From contig NC_135562.1 of assembly GCF_964340395.1 (NCBI RefSeq), forward strand, positions 6,603,634-6,667,633: DNA of 64,000 nt. Reading direction: 5' to 3'. This stretch comes from Glandiceps talaboti. Lineage: Eukaryota; Hemichordata; Enteropneusta; Spengelidae. The position numbers and the translations under genes were made by a program. A model generated the notes under the pieces. The model searched no databases. It saw nothing but the letters and a program-made list of their open reading frames with translations, and was not told the DNA's origin. Shown piece after piece: positions 27,612 through 40,289 of the stretch (position 1 is its first letter; the number at the start of each line of letters is the position of its first letter).

Positions 27612-28784
27612 ATGAAGAAAGTGTACAGGAATATCATTATTGTCGGCGTTATTATAGCAAGTATTGCACTGGTACATCAATACAAAAACTTCAGTCCCTC
27701 AGTAATTTTAATGCAAAATAAACGAACGGGTGAAAGAGCAGATTCACAAGCAAATGAGGAGAATTTGGGAAACTCTTTGCAGGGAGGGGCTGCAGATACT
27801 GAACTCACTGTAGAACAAGTCAATTGTCAAGAATTACTGTCAGATATAAGCCACGGAAAAATTAAAGTTAGACAATGTCATCATATGAACAAAGCTTTAC
27901 GTCTCTGTATGAATACATCAGACGTTGGGAGAGAACCACTACGGAACTTCTACATCCATCAGAACGTCGATAACAAGTCTGCCTACACTGCTTATAGGGA
28001 GGCAAACATTGCATTCGTACATCTCCCTAAAGCTGGTGGCACTTCTGTCGAAGCCATCTTGAAAAAGAAGAAGAAGATCGCTAAGAAGGGAATTTTCCAT
28101 TGCAATCATATGTTCGATCAAGCAAAATCGAGTACACGATCGTCCGCGCAGAAGCTTTATTATTCAAAAAGAAGCTATGGCCTACACGATTTTGCAAACC
28201 GAAGAAGAACATTTGCATATGTCACGTGGTTTCGCGAACCAATAGGAAGGATAGTTTCAAGTTATTACTATTTAAAGAAGACACGCTGTGGGGGGTCACA
28301 TTCAATCTGTAGAAAGTACATTTTACCGTCACGATCTTTGACCGATTATCTTAAAAAAGTTGGAGATATTCGCTATCAGGATTTCGATAATTTTTGCGTC
28401 CGACTTTTACAATTTGGTGACTATCCGGATGTGGATGATACATTTGAAGACTGCTGTGGAGCAGCCGGAGTAACGGAGACACAAAGCATCGCCAAAATAG
28501 AAGAGAAACATTACTTGGTTGCTAAACGGAATTTAGAAAAAATGGCTTTCATCGGACTGACAGAAGATTTCAAAACATCCCAGGATATGATTACACATCT
28601 ATTTGGTATTCCTACTGAGAAAAAGGAAGTACATGCCAATGGAAACCCTCACAGTTCAAAGATAACAGACTGGGAATTAGAAGAACTTACTAAACGAAAT
28701 GTATGGGATTTAAAACTGTACGAAGATGCTAAGAGGATATACCAAGAACAGAAGGAAAAGTATCTCAAAATGAAACACAAATGA
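27612..28784 (+). CDS. Type II membrane sulfotransferase, paralog 3
   Basis: A 390-residue protein. Acceptor CCTCTACTTCACAG ends at 27594, and the first in-frame ATG is at 27612. Signal anchor residues are 7-23. The stem is short (to about 68), some 45 residues less than in paralog 1. PAPS motifs are PKAGGTS (139-145) and WFREPIGRIVSSYY (206-219). A lysine-rich KKKKKIAKK (151-159) follows the first motif. FEDCCG (278-283) and FIGLTEDF (313-320) are intact. It ends KYLKMKHK, as in paralog 2. A Golgi PAPS-dependent glycan sulfotransferase role is inferred from family motifs. No defect is visible. Confidence 0.9.
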   Translation: MKKVYRNIIIVGVIIASIALVHQYKNFSPSVILMQNKRTGERADSQANEENLGNSLQGGAADTELTVEQVNCQELLSDISHGKIKVRQCHHMNKALRLCMNTSDVGREPLRNFYIHQNVDNKSAYTAYREANIAFVHLPKAGGTSVEAILKKKKKIAKKGIFHCNHMFDQAKSSTRSSAQKLYYSKRSYGLHDFANRRRTFAYVTWFREPIGRIVSSYYYLKKTRCGGSHSICRKYILPSRSLTDYLKKVGDIRYQDFDNFCVRLLQFGDYPDVDDTFEDCCGAAGVTETQSIAKIEEKHYLVAKRNLEKMAFIGLTEDFKTSQDMITHLFGIPTEKKEVHANGNPHSSKITDWELEELTKRNVWDLKLYEDAKRIYQEQKEKYLKMKHK

Positions 28785-30068
<1,284 letters not shown>

Positions 30069-30769
30069 GGGGAGAGATATTCAGGCATACACAAACACAT
30101 TCGCATGGCAGTCACCCACCTCATCACTGAATATAGGATTTATAACTTATTGGGGTGAAACGTTCTATACAATTAGTATTCAACCAATCTGAAGAACTTA
30201 ATTTCATGTATTATTAGTGATATTCCAAGTTGGTGAAATTCAGTAATTATGCAAATTATGCATCAATATACAAGATAATTCATGCATCTTTAGGCCATGT
30301 GTGTCCGCATAATATGGTTTCTTCTGCTCTCAGTTAACTGAAATTCGTGGTGACTCACTGCACCTTGTAAAGTATGAGTCACCTTTCGTTACAATGGTTT
30401 GTAGTTTGCATATATTTTACATGGACAAGTATAAAATAGATACCAGTGGAAAGACACATGTAAATAACAAGGCGGAGCCGCGTTGCTTATCTTTTGACCG
30501 GTGTCTACTGTACTAAGATATTGCATAGTGCATAGATCACCATATCTCAAATGTTCCCATAAGGGGACGCCCCAAGACCTCGGATGACAGATTACTGAAA
30601 GCACGGAACCTGTTGAGGTCCTCCCGTCAAGGGGCTGTAGGGCACACAGTGGCACATAATTTATGGCGCAAAATGTATTCATCAATTCATTTTTTTCCTA
30701 TGATCACACAAATGACATTAACAAACTGTAATGTCATAAGTATGCAAAATGTCATATTTCCCACAAGTG

Positions 30770-31135
30770 TAATAAGTCTTATTAACCAGTCAATCAATCA
30801 GTTTATTTCAGAACAATAAGGCCACAGGCCCAAGGAGCAAACAATAATACAAACGTTCAGTTCATAGAGGGAAATTCCTCTTTATTTTTCACTGCAAAAT
30901 AAGTAAATGAAGCTAAATTATTTAGATAATTTATATTATCTGAATTCAAAAGTGAAATGAACTTACCATAGGAAGGGTTTAAACAAAACCACCTTGGTAA
31001 CAATTCATTACGAAGGTCCTTGTAAAGCGGACAAATTGCTAAGAAATGATACTCGTCCTCAATACTGTACAAATCATGTGTAATACTGTTATACAGTATT
31101 TGCAAAATCTTTGGTCAGCAGGATCTTGACTGTGT
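30770..31135 (-). mobile_element. LINE 3' end fragment
   Basis: Read on the minus strand it encodes about 80 residues with EDEYHFLAICPLYKDLRNELLP followed by FISLLNSD and LASFTYFAVKNK. This is the pattern found C-terminal to the reverse transcriptase in many metazoan LINEs. After the stop comes TTGGGCCTGTGGCCTTATTG and AATAAACTGATTGATTGACTGG, a typical LINE tail with a short tandem end. It is 5'-truncated. It may be the same class as the fragment at 1855, whose preserved part ends just before this domain. Confidence 0.75.
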
Positions 31136-31683
31136 TGTTCTAAATTTACACATTTTAGCACAACTTAAATATCTCTCTGGTTCAAGCATTGATTTGGAAG
31201 TGTGCCGAACGAAGCCTTGGAGATGATTCGATATCTTCGTGCCGGATCTGACTAGCACAGTGTTTAACCATTAATATGATACGTTTAGATGCCCGGGAGA
31301 GGTACCCCTCACCAACTTCAAAACAGTTTCCTTGTAATGTATTAAATTACTCGGAAGCGCGACAGCTTCATATCAGGTAAATTACTCTGGTCACGGTGTA
31401 CATAGCAAGTGTTCGGAACATTTACAAATTGTTGATGGGATACAGAGGTTGGCATGCGAGTTCACATAACGTTTTGAAGTGCGTCAACAGCACAGTAACC
31501 GCCCTGACAGCTTCTCATGTAATCTCCACTTTGTTCGTGAGCTCCTGAATCTTGTCCTTATCTGCAAATAATCTGGAGACTCTATCAACTGCTCCTTTCA
31601 CTTATTGCCTTTTATTGGCACAAACACACCGCAATATTCAGTATCTATACACTGACCTCACATTATGGGCATATCTATTGTAA

Positions 31684-32290
31684 GCATTATCACCACATGG
31701 GTACCCATCATTGGCACTCCTCGAATGCATTGCCACCACATGGTTGTTCACTATTGGCACTCCCCAAAGCATTATCACCACATGGGTGCCCACCATTGGC
31801 ACTCCTCGAATGCATTGCCACCTCATGGTTGTCCACTATTGGCACTCCCCAAAGCATTATCACCACAAGGGTGCCCACTATTGGCACTCCTCAGATGCAT
31901 TGCCACCACATGGTTGTCCACTATTGGCACTCCCCAAAGCATTATCACCACATGGGTGCCCACTATTGGCTCCCCTAAAGCATTATCACCACAAGGGTGC
32001 CCACTATTGGCACTCCTCAGATGCATTGCCACCACATGGTTGTCCACTATTGGCACTCCCCAAAGCATTATCACCACATGGGTGCCCACTATTGGCACTC
32101 CTCGAATGCATTGCCACCACATGGTTGTCCACTATAAGAACTCTCCAAAGCATTATCACCACAAGGGTGCCCACTCTTGGCACCCCTAAAGCATTAGCAC
32201 CACATGGGTGCCCACTATTGGCACCCCAAAGCATTAGCACCACATGGGTGCCCACCATTGGCACCCCCCAACACGTTATCAACCAATCAC
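31684..32290. repeat. 85-bp higher-order minisatellite, left array
   Basis: Two related monomers of 42-43 bp alternate, one starting GCATTATCACCACATGGGTG and one GCATTGCCACCACATGGTTG, to make an 85-bp dimer (starts at 31684, 31769, 31854, 31939). The array degrades to single monomers after 31980 and ends near a C-run at 32308. As 85 is not a multiple of three and no frame contains a stop, all frames stay open. The long ORFs here (up to 222 codons) are therefore weak evidence for protein. Confidence 0.9.
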
Positions 32291-32589
32291 CACATGGATG
32301 CCCACCATTGCCCCCCCCCCCCCAATGCGTTAGTCTACCAATCACACCACAGTTGCACGAATATAGGCTGTCCTGGTAATATTCACGAAACTGTAACATC
32401 GGCTCCCGTGGCATGGTTACTGCTTCCAGTTTCTGGTATACACGACTATATATCTTCTTGGTTAGTGGCCAAGAGAAGAGACGGCATATTTTGCCCACCT
32501 GCTTATGATCCATTAGAAATTTGCATATTGCGGAAGTATTTGCGCTTCGTACTAAGGTGACATACTACGTCATTTTGACATCACTAATA

Positions 32590-32701
32590 GTCAGTCGAGG
32601 GCCGGGCCCAGTCTAGCACGCAGTCACAGTACAACAACGATATTCAGTCAGACAGGAATTTATTTCTTCGATGCAAAGCTGCATGAACGCCTACATATAG
32701 G
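32590..32701 (+). other. Proposed non-coding first exon, left duplicate
   Basis: It ends CTACATATAGG|GTAGGTGAC with the intron at 32702. It shares upstream ATACTACGTCA and downstream GCTGGCATTTTTAAACTTCTCT with the gene 3 first exon. It would belong to gene 4 (acceptor 41147) or to a lost gene. A second copy lies at 34430-34541. Confidence 0.5.
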
Positions 32702-33734
32702 GTAGGTGACAAACATATTTTAACTACTAGTATTAGCTGGCATTTTTAAACTTCTCTTTTGACAACAAGAACTTGGAACAAAGGTAGGAACTACTCAATA
32801 TTTCTGCTATAGTTACTTTTCATAAGTTGAACGTCTATGGTGCCACGACTCATTGTTGCACTATGGGTCTACGTGGGTCTACCCAAAATACTATACAAAT
32901 AAAAGAAAGAAAATCTGTATGTATTGTCGCGATCGTCCTAACGCTGAAAGTCTCACAAGTTACTGGAGGAATTAATTGACTGCAAGTTTTGCCATACTGT
33001 AGCAGACAAGTAAACGGTATAAAATAGCCGACCATGGCTGGAAAGATAGACAACGAGGCGTAGCCGAGTTGTTAATCTTCCCAGTGGTGTCTGTGACTGC
33101 GAACCCTCCATTAATTTTATAATTATTCGTACTGAGGTTATTATTCTGTAAAATCTTATCTAAACTTTAGATCCAGATACGATGAGCACGATAAATTTAC
33201 ACATTTTAGCACAACTTAAATATCTCTCTGGTTCAAGCATTGATTTGGAAGTGTGCCGAACGAAGCCTTGGAGATGATTCGATATCTTCGTGCCGGATCT
33301 GACTAGCACAGTGTTTAACCATTAATATGATACGTTTAGATGCCCGGGAGAGGTACCCCTCACCAACTTCAAAACAGTTTCCTTGTAATGTATTAAATTA
33401 CTCGGAAGCGCGACAGCTTCATATCAGGTAAATTACTCTGGTCACGGTGTACATAGCAAGTGTTCGGAACATTTACAAATTGTTGACGGGATACAGAGGT
33501 TGGCATGCGAGTTCACATAACGTTTTGAAGTGCGTCAACAGCACAGTAACCGCCCTGACAGCTTCTCATGTAATCTCCACTTTGTTCGTGAGCTCCTGAA
33601 TTTTGTCCTTATCTGCAAATAATCTGGAGACTCTATCAACTGCTCCTTTCACTTATTGCCTTTTATTGGCACAAACACACCGCAATATTCAGTATCTATA
33701 CACTGACCTCACATTATGGGCATATCTATTGTAA

Positions 33735-34130
33735 GCATTATCACCACATGGGTGCCCACCATTGGCACTCCTCGAATGCATTGCCACCACATGGTTGTCC
33801 ACTATTGGCACTCCCCAAAGCATTATCACCACAAGGGTGCCCACTATTGGCACTCCTCAGATGCATTGCCACCACATGGTTGTCCACTATTGGCACTCCC
33901 CAAAGCATTATCACCACATGGGTGCCCACTATTGGCACTCCTCGAATGCATTGCCACCACATGGTTGTCCACTATAAGAACTCTCCAAAGCATTATCACC
34001 ACAAGGGTGCCCACTATTGGCACCCCTAAAGCATTAGCACAACATGGGTGCCCACTATTGGCACCCCAAAGCATTAGCACCACATGGGTGCCCACCATTG
34101 GCACCCCCCAACACGTTATCAACCAATCAC
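33735..34130. repeat. 85-bp higher-order minisatellite, right array
   Basis: The same dimeric unit as at 31684-32290 with about 210 bp fewer repeats. The ends of the array are conserved and the loss is internal. Confidence 0.9.
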
Positions 34131-34429
34131 CACATGGATGCCCACCATTGCCCCCCCCCCCCCAATGCGTTAGTCTACCAATCACACCACAGTTGCACGA
34201 ATATAGGCTGTCCTGGTAATATTCACGAAACTGTAACATCGGCTCCCGTGGCATGGTTACTGCTTCCAGTTTCTGGTATACACGACTATATATCTTCTTG
34301 GTTAGTGGCCAAGAGAAGAGACGGCATATTTTGCCCACCTGCTTATGATCCATTAGAAATTTGCATATTGCGGAAGTATTTGCGCTTCGTACTAAGGTGA
34401 CATACTACGTCATTTTGACATCACTAATA

Positions 34430-34541
34430 GTCAGTCGAGGGCCGGGTCCAGTCTAGCACGCAGTCACAGTACAACAACGATATTCAGTCAGACAGGAATT
34501 TATTTCTTCGATGCAAAGCTGCATGAACGCCTACATATAGG
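34430..34541 (+). other. Proposed non-coding first exon of sulfotransferase gene 4 (right duplicate)
   Basis: Practically identical to 32590-32701, with the same GTAGGTGAC donor (GT at 34542). It is the candidate nearest to the gene 4 acceptor at 41147, giving a 6.6-kb intron that contains the transposon-derived ORF at 36.1-36.6 kb and the Penelope block. Confidence 0.5.
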
Positions 34542-34939
34542 GTAGGTGACAAACATATTTTAACTACTAGTATTAGCTGGCATTTTTAAACTTCTCTTTT
34601 GACAACAAGAACTTGGAACAAAGGTAGGAACTACTCAATATTTCTGCTATAGTTACTTTTCATAAGTTGAACGTCTATGGTGCCACGACTCATTGTTGCA
34701 CTATGGGTCTACGTGGGTCTACCCAAAATACTATACAAATAAAAGAAAGAAAATCTGTATGTATTGTCGCGATCGTCCTAACGCTGAAAGTCTCACAAGT
34801 TACTGGAGGAATTAATTGACTGCAAGTTTTGCCATACTGTAGCAGACAAGTAAACAGTATAAAATAGCCGACCATGGCTGGAAAGATAGACAACGAGGCG
34901 TAGCCGAGTTGTTAATCTTCCCAGTGGTGTCTGTGACAA

Positions 34940-36090
34940 GTTCACAGGATGGAAGGATTAGCCCATCTCACCCTCACTTTACTAGCTGATGGTAAAGTAT
35001 AAACTTACAGTCTCGTCCCTTGCCAGACTTGTAACGATAGAGCACACGGATATTGAGATAACAATGACACATTCGAATGAGGACACATACAGTCACAGAG
35101 CATGTACATAACCAACAAATAACCCAAACAAACAACATTAACAAACTTTGTAAGTGTGATACCGAGACGTCTAAATTAAAACAACAAACATTTACCATTT
35201 CTTTGAACGGTAGCATTTGTGCTCTCCTTCCTTAAATCATACAGTCACCACTACATCCAGGGTGCAGTAGTGTTGCTTATTTTTTCTCTACAATGAAGTT
35301 CTCGTAATGTGGGGGCTTGGTTCGTAAGAGAGTGAAAGGCGCAACAGAAGTTTTGTTACCAAGCAAGCCACTACTGAACTTTATTCAACTATAACTACAT
35401 ATAAAGGGTTACACCACGTGTAAGATTATTCAACCACAAGAAATGGTCGCATGATCAGGGAATGGCAAGAGATTATTTTAGACAGGATGCCAACGTGGCC
35501 TCTAACCTCGTCTGGTCAAACTGATTCATAATTAACACTTGATTAAATACAGGGACGAGGGCAGCGACATTGTACATATATACATCATCGTATAAAATAC
35601 TCTAGATGTGGCCTTTAACCCCGTCTGGACAAACTGATTCAATCACAGTCTCTTGACTAACTATTTACCTCATAAAAGTCTGTGATTGATTTACAAAGAC
35701 GTGACTGGTTAAATATTAAATTTCATCTCAGGCAACTCAGGACTGATTGAGCTAGACTGTTAGAGGGATCTCAAAGATTCGACCAAGGATAGCACTAGAC
35801 TAAATACAGGAACGAGGACAGCGACATTGCACATGCACGATTTATCAAATAATATCTCTATATATTCTAATGTTTCCAAAATTACTCTTACACAAGTGAG
35901 GCCTCTCCATATTTACACCACAACTAACAATTGATTCACTGCAAGGTTGTAGCAGTGATTTGAATATATGTCATGACACCACCATACAACGGTGACAGCG
36001 GTGGGTTGCAGTAGCAGTGGGATTTGGAACTGGTGACAATGGTGGGATGCTAACACCACAAAATAATGCAAAGTCAAATACTACTCAATG
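34940..36090. other. Intronic or intergenic sequence, no gene recognised
   Basis: A related sentence-like segment (CGTCTGGTCAAACTGATTCA / CGTCTGGACAAACTGATTCA) occurs at 35508 and 35619, followed in each case by text ending AGGGACGAGG(G/A)CAGCGACATT or similar (35553, 35810). This is a diverged tandem duplication of roughly 110-260 bp. No coding exon. Confidence 0.45.
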
Positions 36091-36092
36091 AG

Positions 36093-36617
36093 TCAAAGTA
36101 AAATGTGACCCTCCCCCGATTCCCATTTTCTAAAATATGGCCCTCCATAGCAAACAGATTTGTAAAAAGTGCTCCTCTCCATTACACTGCTCCCCCTTGT
36201 AGTTGCTAATTCACAAGGCGAACTAACAATGTATGTTTGAAAATGAGCTACATAAGAGTTACATGTGAATTTGTGGAGAAGGGTGAATAGGTGTTGATAC
36301 ATATGCCACTCTTGAGCGAGTGTTGTGAATGTAGGATTAGCCTTAATGAATGAGTTTTCGTTGCCCTGAGAAAGAACCGACCATCCAGTAAAAACATGTA
36401 AACCTATCACAGACCAAGGCATACAACATGTTCGCATGTACGTTGACACCATCTTGTCATATTCTGTTTTGAAACTGAAATCTAGGTATAGGAACTTCAC
36501 ATGCTTATATTCCACTACCAGTGTCACCGGTTTGTAACCAGATAGAGCTTGTTGCATGCTGAAATGTGTGTCCACTTCTTCATGTGCGGACTGAAGGTCT
36601 TTGATTTCGCTGGACAT
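36093..36617 (-). pseudogene. Transposon-derived ORF fragment (HEE.DT / IGLHAFTG family)
   Basis: A 174-codon open frame with LQSAHEEVDTHFSMQQAL near the start and SVIGLHVFTGW after about 90 residues. Many invertebrate genomes carry repetitive ORFs with HEEADTR...H..., then DTDV, then ...LIGLHAFTGCD. Here key positions have decayed: EVDTH for EADTR, a missing DTDV and GW for GCD. The second half lacks family features. I read it as a decayed fragment, not a gene. The parent element class is not resolved. Confidence 0.45.
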
Positions 36618-36843
36618 TAATATGCATTAGCTTCAATAGGTTACATCCACTAAAAACTTTCTTTCTGATCCATCTACTAGTTTCGACCCTCCTTTCCAAT
36701 CCTATGCAGAAAATGGTTTCATATTTTCTTTGGTCACTGGACAACACAAGGGTTCTTTACACTGTGACCTGCTGATATTCTGACAAATGTGATCCCAGCT
36801 TTCTCATCCCTTTACATGTAAATCCACTCTTCTTGATTAATGA

Positions 36844-36845
<2 letters not shown>

Positions 36846-36891
<46 letters not shown>
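36846..36891. repeat. (AT)n microsatellite at the left edge of the Penelope block
   Basis: A dinucleotide run following GATTAATGAGTCT. The paralogous site upstream of gene 5 (47852-47880) has only a short AT stretch here. Confidence 0.95.
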
Positions 36892-36892
<1 letters not shown>

Positions 36893-36893
<1 letters not shown>

Positions 36894-36971
36894 CTCGGTG
36901 AGTATCAATCTGCTAAGACAGTGCACAGTGCTCTATACCGCAGTGGCAGAGCGTAATAGTTTTGGTACCAA

Positions 36972-37043
<72 letters not shown>

Positions 37044-37104
37044 TATTGCGCTCTGCCACTGCGGTATAGAGCACTGTCTTAGCAGATTGATACTCACCGA
37101 GTTA
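36893..37104. repeat. Large inverted repeat around (AT)n, Penelope terminus
   Basis: The left arm AACTCGGTGAGTATCAATCT ... GCAGAGCGTAATAG (36893-36957) pairs with the right arm CTATTGCGCTCTGCCACTGC ... ACCGAGTT (37043-37104). The middle contains the perfect 18-bp palindrome AGTTTTGGTACCAAAACT (36958-36975) and about 65 bp of (AT)n. It could fold into one long hairpin. Similar text at 1-57 marks it as a recurring element end. Confidence 0.85.
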
Positions 37105-39300
37105 CATACGCTCCTCCTCCAAGTCGAGCACTCTACTCAACCAGCTACCAGACCCAGAATGGAACAGCCACGAAAAGTAAACCTGAACTACTCTCTAAAG
37201 AACACCCCCCTCACATCTTCGAACAATTACACAAAAAAACTCATTGAAAAAATTGAAAGCGTCATCCGGAGAATGCGATGGAAGGCATTCTTTTTCCTCA
37301 AAAAACAATCAGGCGAAAACGATAGCACCACTGCAAAAACAAATTTCGGTTTCAACAGCAACAGATGCCCGCCACAAATTGACGAACTTCGACCATTCGA
37401 GAATGATATGCTGAAACTCATAGAAGACATCAAATTCCGTAAAATCAACGACATGTTCCAAACCACGCTTTGAAACGATATTCGAAAAATCAAAAACTCC
37501 CGCGAAATGATCATCCCAGCCGATAAAACTAGAAACCTGTACCTCCTTCAAAAAAATCAATACAACAAACTCCTGAGAGACAATATAACCAAACACTACA
37601 AACCCGCCAGCGATAGAGCCTACAACAGTATCAATGCAGAAGCAAAAAGTATAGCACAAAAACTCAATGTAGACGATAGGACTGAAATACTCGCCAAGAA
37701 AGAAGCATTCGTTAAAAGACCATAAAGACAATTTTGAACACAGTTTACCTTGCAGACTGATCAACCCTGCAAAAAGCGAAATAGGCATTGTTAGCAAAAA
37801 AATACTTGACACCATCCTCCAAAACATAAGACCAATAGTCGCCGTCTACCAATGGAAAAACTCTATGTCAGTCATCGAATGGTTCAAGAACCTAGAGGAA
37901 AAAAACAAACACACTTTCGCCTGCTTAGACATATGCGACTTCTACCCATCCATAACCGAAAAATTGTTATTAGATTCCCTCAAATTTTACCGGCCTACAC
38001 ACCACCATATCAGATGAAGACAAAACAATTATCATGCACGCGCGGAAATCTCCCCTCTTTGATAAAACGAAACAATGGGTAAAAAAGAATGGGAATTGGT
38101 CATTTGACGTCACAATGGGAAGCAACGACGGGGCCGAAATATGCGAACTGGTCGGAATCTTCATGCTACACAAATTAGCCAAAAAATACGGTAAAGAAAA
38201 CATAGGTCTTTATAGGGACGACGGACTCGCCGCCTTCAAGAACATCACCGGAAGCAAATCAGATAGTATCAGAAAAGACATAACTAAAACCTTCAAAGCC
38301 ATGGGGTTAAAAATAACCATACTCACCAATCTGAAAACCGTCAACTTTCTAGACATAACGCTCAACCTCAACAACGGTAAATATTACCCATACAGAAAAC
38401 CCAACGACAACCCCATGTACATTCACAAGCAGTCTAACCACCCACCCATCATCATCAATAATATATCGACAGCCATCGGCCGTAGAATTTCCGACATATC
38501 ATCCGACGAACACATCTTCAACCAGGCAACCCCACTATACCAAAATGCACTAAAAACCAGCGGCTACAAAGAGAACATCGCGTACACCAGCACCCCACTA
38601 CAGAAAAACAAGAAAAACAGAAATAGAAACACCATCTGGCCTGGTTCAACCCACCATATAGCAAAAACGTAGCCACCAATGTAGGCAAACGATTCCTCAA
38701 CTTAATCGCAAAGCATTTCCCAGCACACTCCAAGTTACACAAAATATTCAACAGAAACAATGTCAAAGACAGTTATAGCTGCATGCCAAACATGGCTACC
38801 ATAATCAAAGCGCACAACGCCATCTCCAACAGCGAAACTAAACCCACTCAAAAACCATGTAATTGCAGACAGAAGGACACCTGCCCTTTGAACGGCGAAT
38901 GCCAAACGGAAAACATCATATACCAAGCCACCGTCCATGAAAAAACCAAACAAAATTATATATCGGTCTAACAGAGAACAACTTCAAACAGAGATACGCC
39001 AACCACGAACAGTCATTCAAACATGAAAAACACGAAAACAGCACAGAACTATCAAAACACATTTGGAAACTGAAAAGAAACAACGAGCCTTTTTCCGTAT
39101 CCTGGCCCATTCGCAAGACAGTCCAAGCATACACCAATAAAACAAAACGATGCAACCTGTGTTTAACCGAAAAACTAACCATTATTAAAGCAGACAAAAA
39201 CTCCACACTAAACAAAAGAACTGAGTTGATATCTAAATGCCGACACGAGAATAAGTTTTATTTGTCCAACTTCAATAGAGCATCTATCACCTAAACTAAA
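37105..39300 (+). mobile_element. Penelope-like retroelement with RT and GIY-YIG endonuclease, inactivated
   Basis: The coding region begins at ATG 37159 (MEQPRK). An N-terminal domain includes RMRWKAFFF and IPADKTRNLY. The reverse transcriptase has motif A LDICDFYPSI (about 37922-37951) and motif C YRDDGLAAF (38211-38237). A cysteine cluster CNCRQKDTCPLNGEC (about 38861-38905) precedes the GIY-YIG core NYIGLTE (about 38955) and FKQRYANHEQSF. The frame closes near 39292. One in-frame stop (37471) and about four frameshifts (near 37708, 37996, 38642 and 38958) break it. The reverse transcriptase plus GIY-YIG combination defines endonuclease-bearing Penelope-like elements. I do not assign a clade. 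Confidence 0.88.
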
Positions 39301-39469
39301 CCCATTAACTAACGGAACATCCGCCAACACCTACTTGTCCGCACCCAATACCTCACACAATAACAACCAACACCTCCACACACACAGCACCAACCCACCA
39401 ACACATAGACAATAGTGATGATATTTCTAATGTCTGCACTCTATATATACAGCACACCCAGAGAGTAGA

Positions 39470-39537
39470 AAACAGTTGTCTGATGATTGCACGATGCGTG
39501 AAACTCCAAGTTACAACCAAGAAAGAGTTCCAGAACT
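39470..39537 (+). ncRNA. Hammerhead-like core at the Penelope 3' end
   Basis: CTGATGA (39480-39486) and GAAA (39500-39503) are spaced as in a hammerhead. Helix II has GCA/TGC plus a wobble but a T/T mismatch at the base. Helix III can be ACTC 39503-39506 with GAGT 39525-39528. Helix I pairs poorly. It sits just before ACTACCAAAACT(AT)n, the element end. Hammerheads are known in Penelope-like elements, so the position fits, but this copy may be inactive. Confidence 0.4.
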
Positions 39538-39542
39538 ACCAA

Positions 39543-39736
<194 letters not shown>

Positions 39737-39839
39737 ACACCTACTAACCTACCCACTAACATACATACATACATATCAATATAAATGTCTCGCTGGATAG
39801 AACAGTGCTCGATGCAAATATTAGTAGCAGAGCACTATA

Positions 39840-40262
39840 GACTTAATTCAAAAGAATAAGGATGTAATAAAGTCGTAACTCAGAGTTTCACACTTCGAGC
39901 GAACTTGTTTGGATAGCTTTGTGCTGTACTGTAGCTTCTTATGAGTAAATGTGTGTTTGTGGTTTGAGAATCGTTGTTTAAATGTGTTCTCTGTCAGCCC
40001 AAAGTATAGTTTTGTGATGTTGTTATCTGGTGTGGCTTGAGCCCTGCATATACCGTACGTTGGTTGATAGGCAGTTGCCGTTGAGTGGACACTGTTTGCG
40101 ATCTCTACAGCTGCAGGATTTATTAGCTTTCTGTGTATGGTCTGTACCGACGGACTTGCTGTGAGCTTTCACAATACTCGACATGTTCGGCATGCAACTG
40201 TAACTTAACTTCAGATTTCCTTTGTTGAAAAGCTTATGTAGTTTGGTGTTGGGGGGAGGGGG
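39840..40262 (-). mobile_element. Second Penelope-like fragment, inverted part
   Basis: On the minus strand it encodes SYSCMPNMSSIVKAH, then CSCRDRKQCPLNGNC, then after a frameshift near 40022 YFGLTENTFKQRFSNHKHTF and STKLSKQ. This is the cysteine cluster and the first half of the GIY-YIG domain. Near 39886-39889 the minus strand reads GAAAC, like the 3' half of a hammerhead. The match to the first element is at protein level with many differences, so it is an older or different copy. Confidence 0.75.
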
Positions 40263-40289
40263 AATTATTGAGAGGCACTTCAAGTTTGG

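Larger units (their letters stand above)
33098..34937 (+). repeat. Segmental duplication, right copy with internal deletion
   Basis: The junction at 33190/33192 joins sequence equivalent to 29643 directly to 31141. Outside that deletion and a contraction of the minisatellite, the copy is nearly identical to the left one, so the duplication is young. Confidence 0.85.

Noticed and set aside
31665-32379. ORFs of 174 and 222 codons in the 85-bp repeat
   Set aside because: All frames and both strands are open because of the repeat. No codon bias or domain. Kept only as a repeat and a question.
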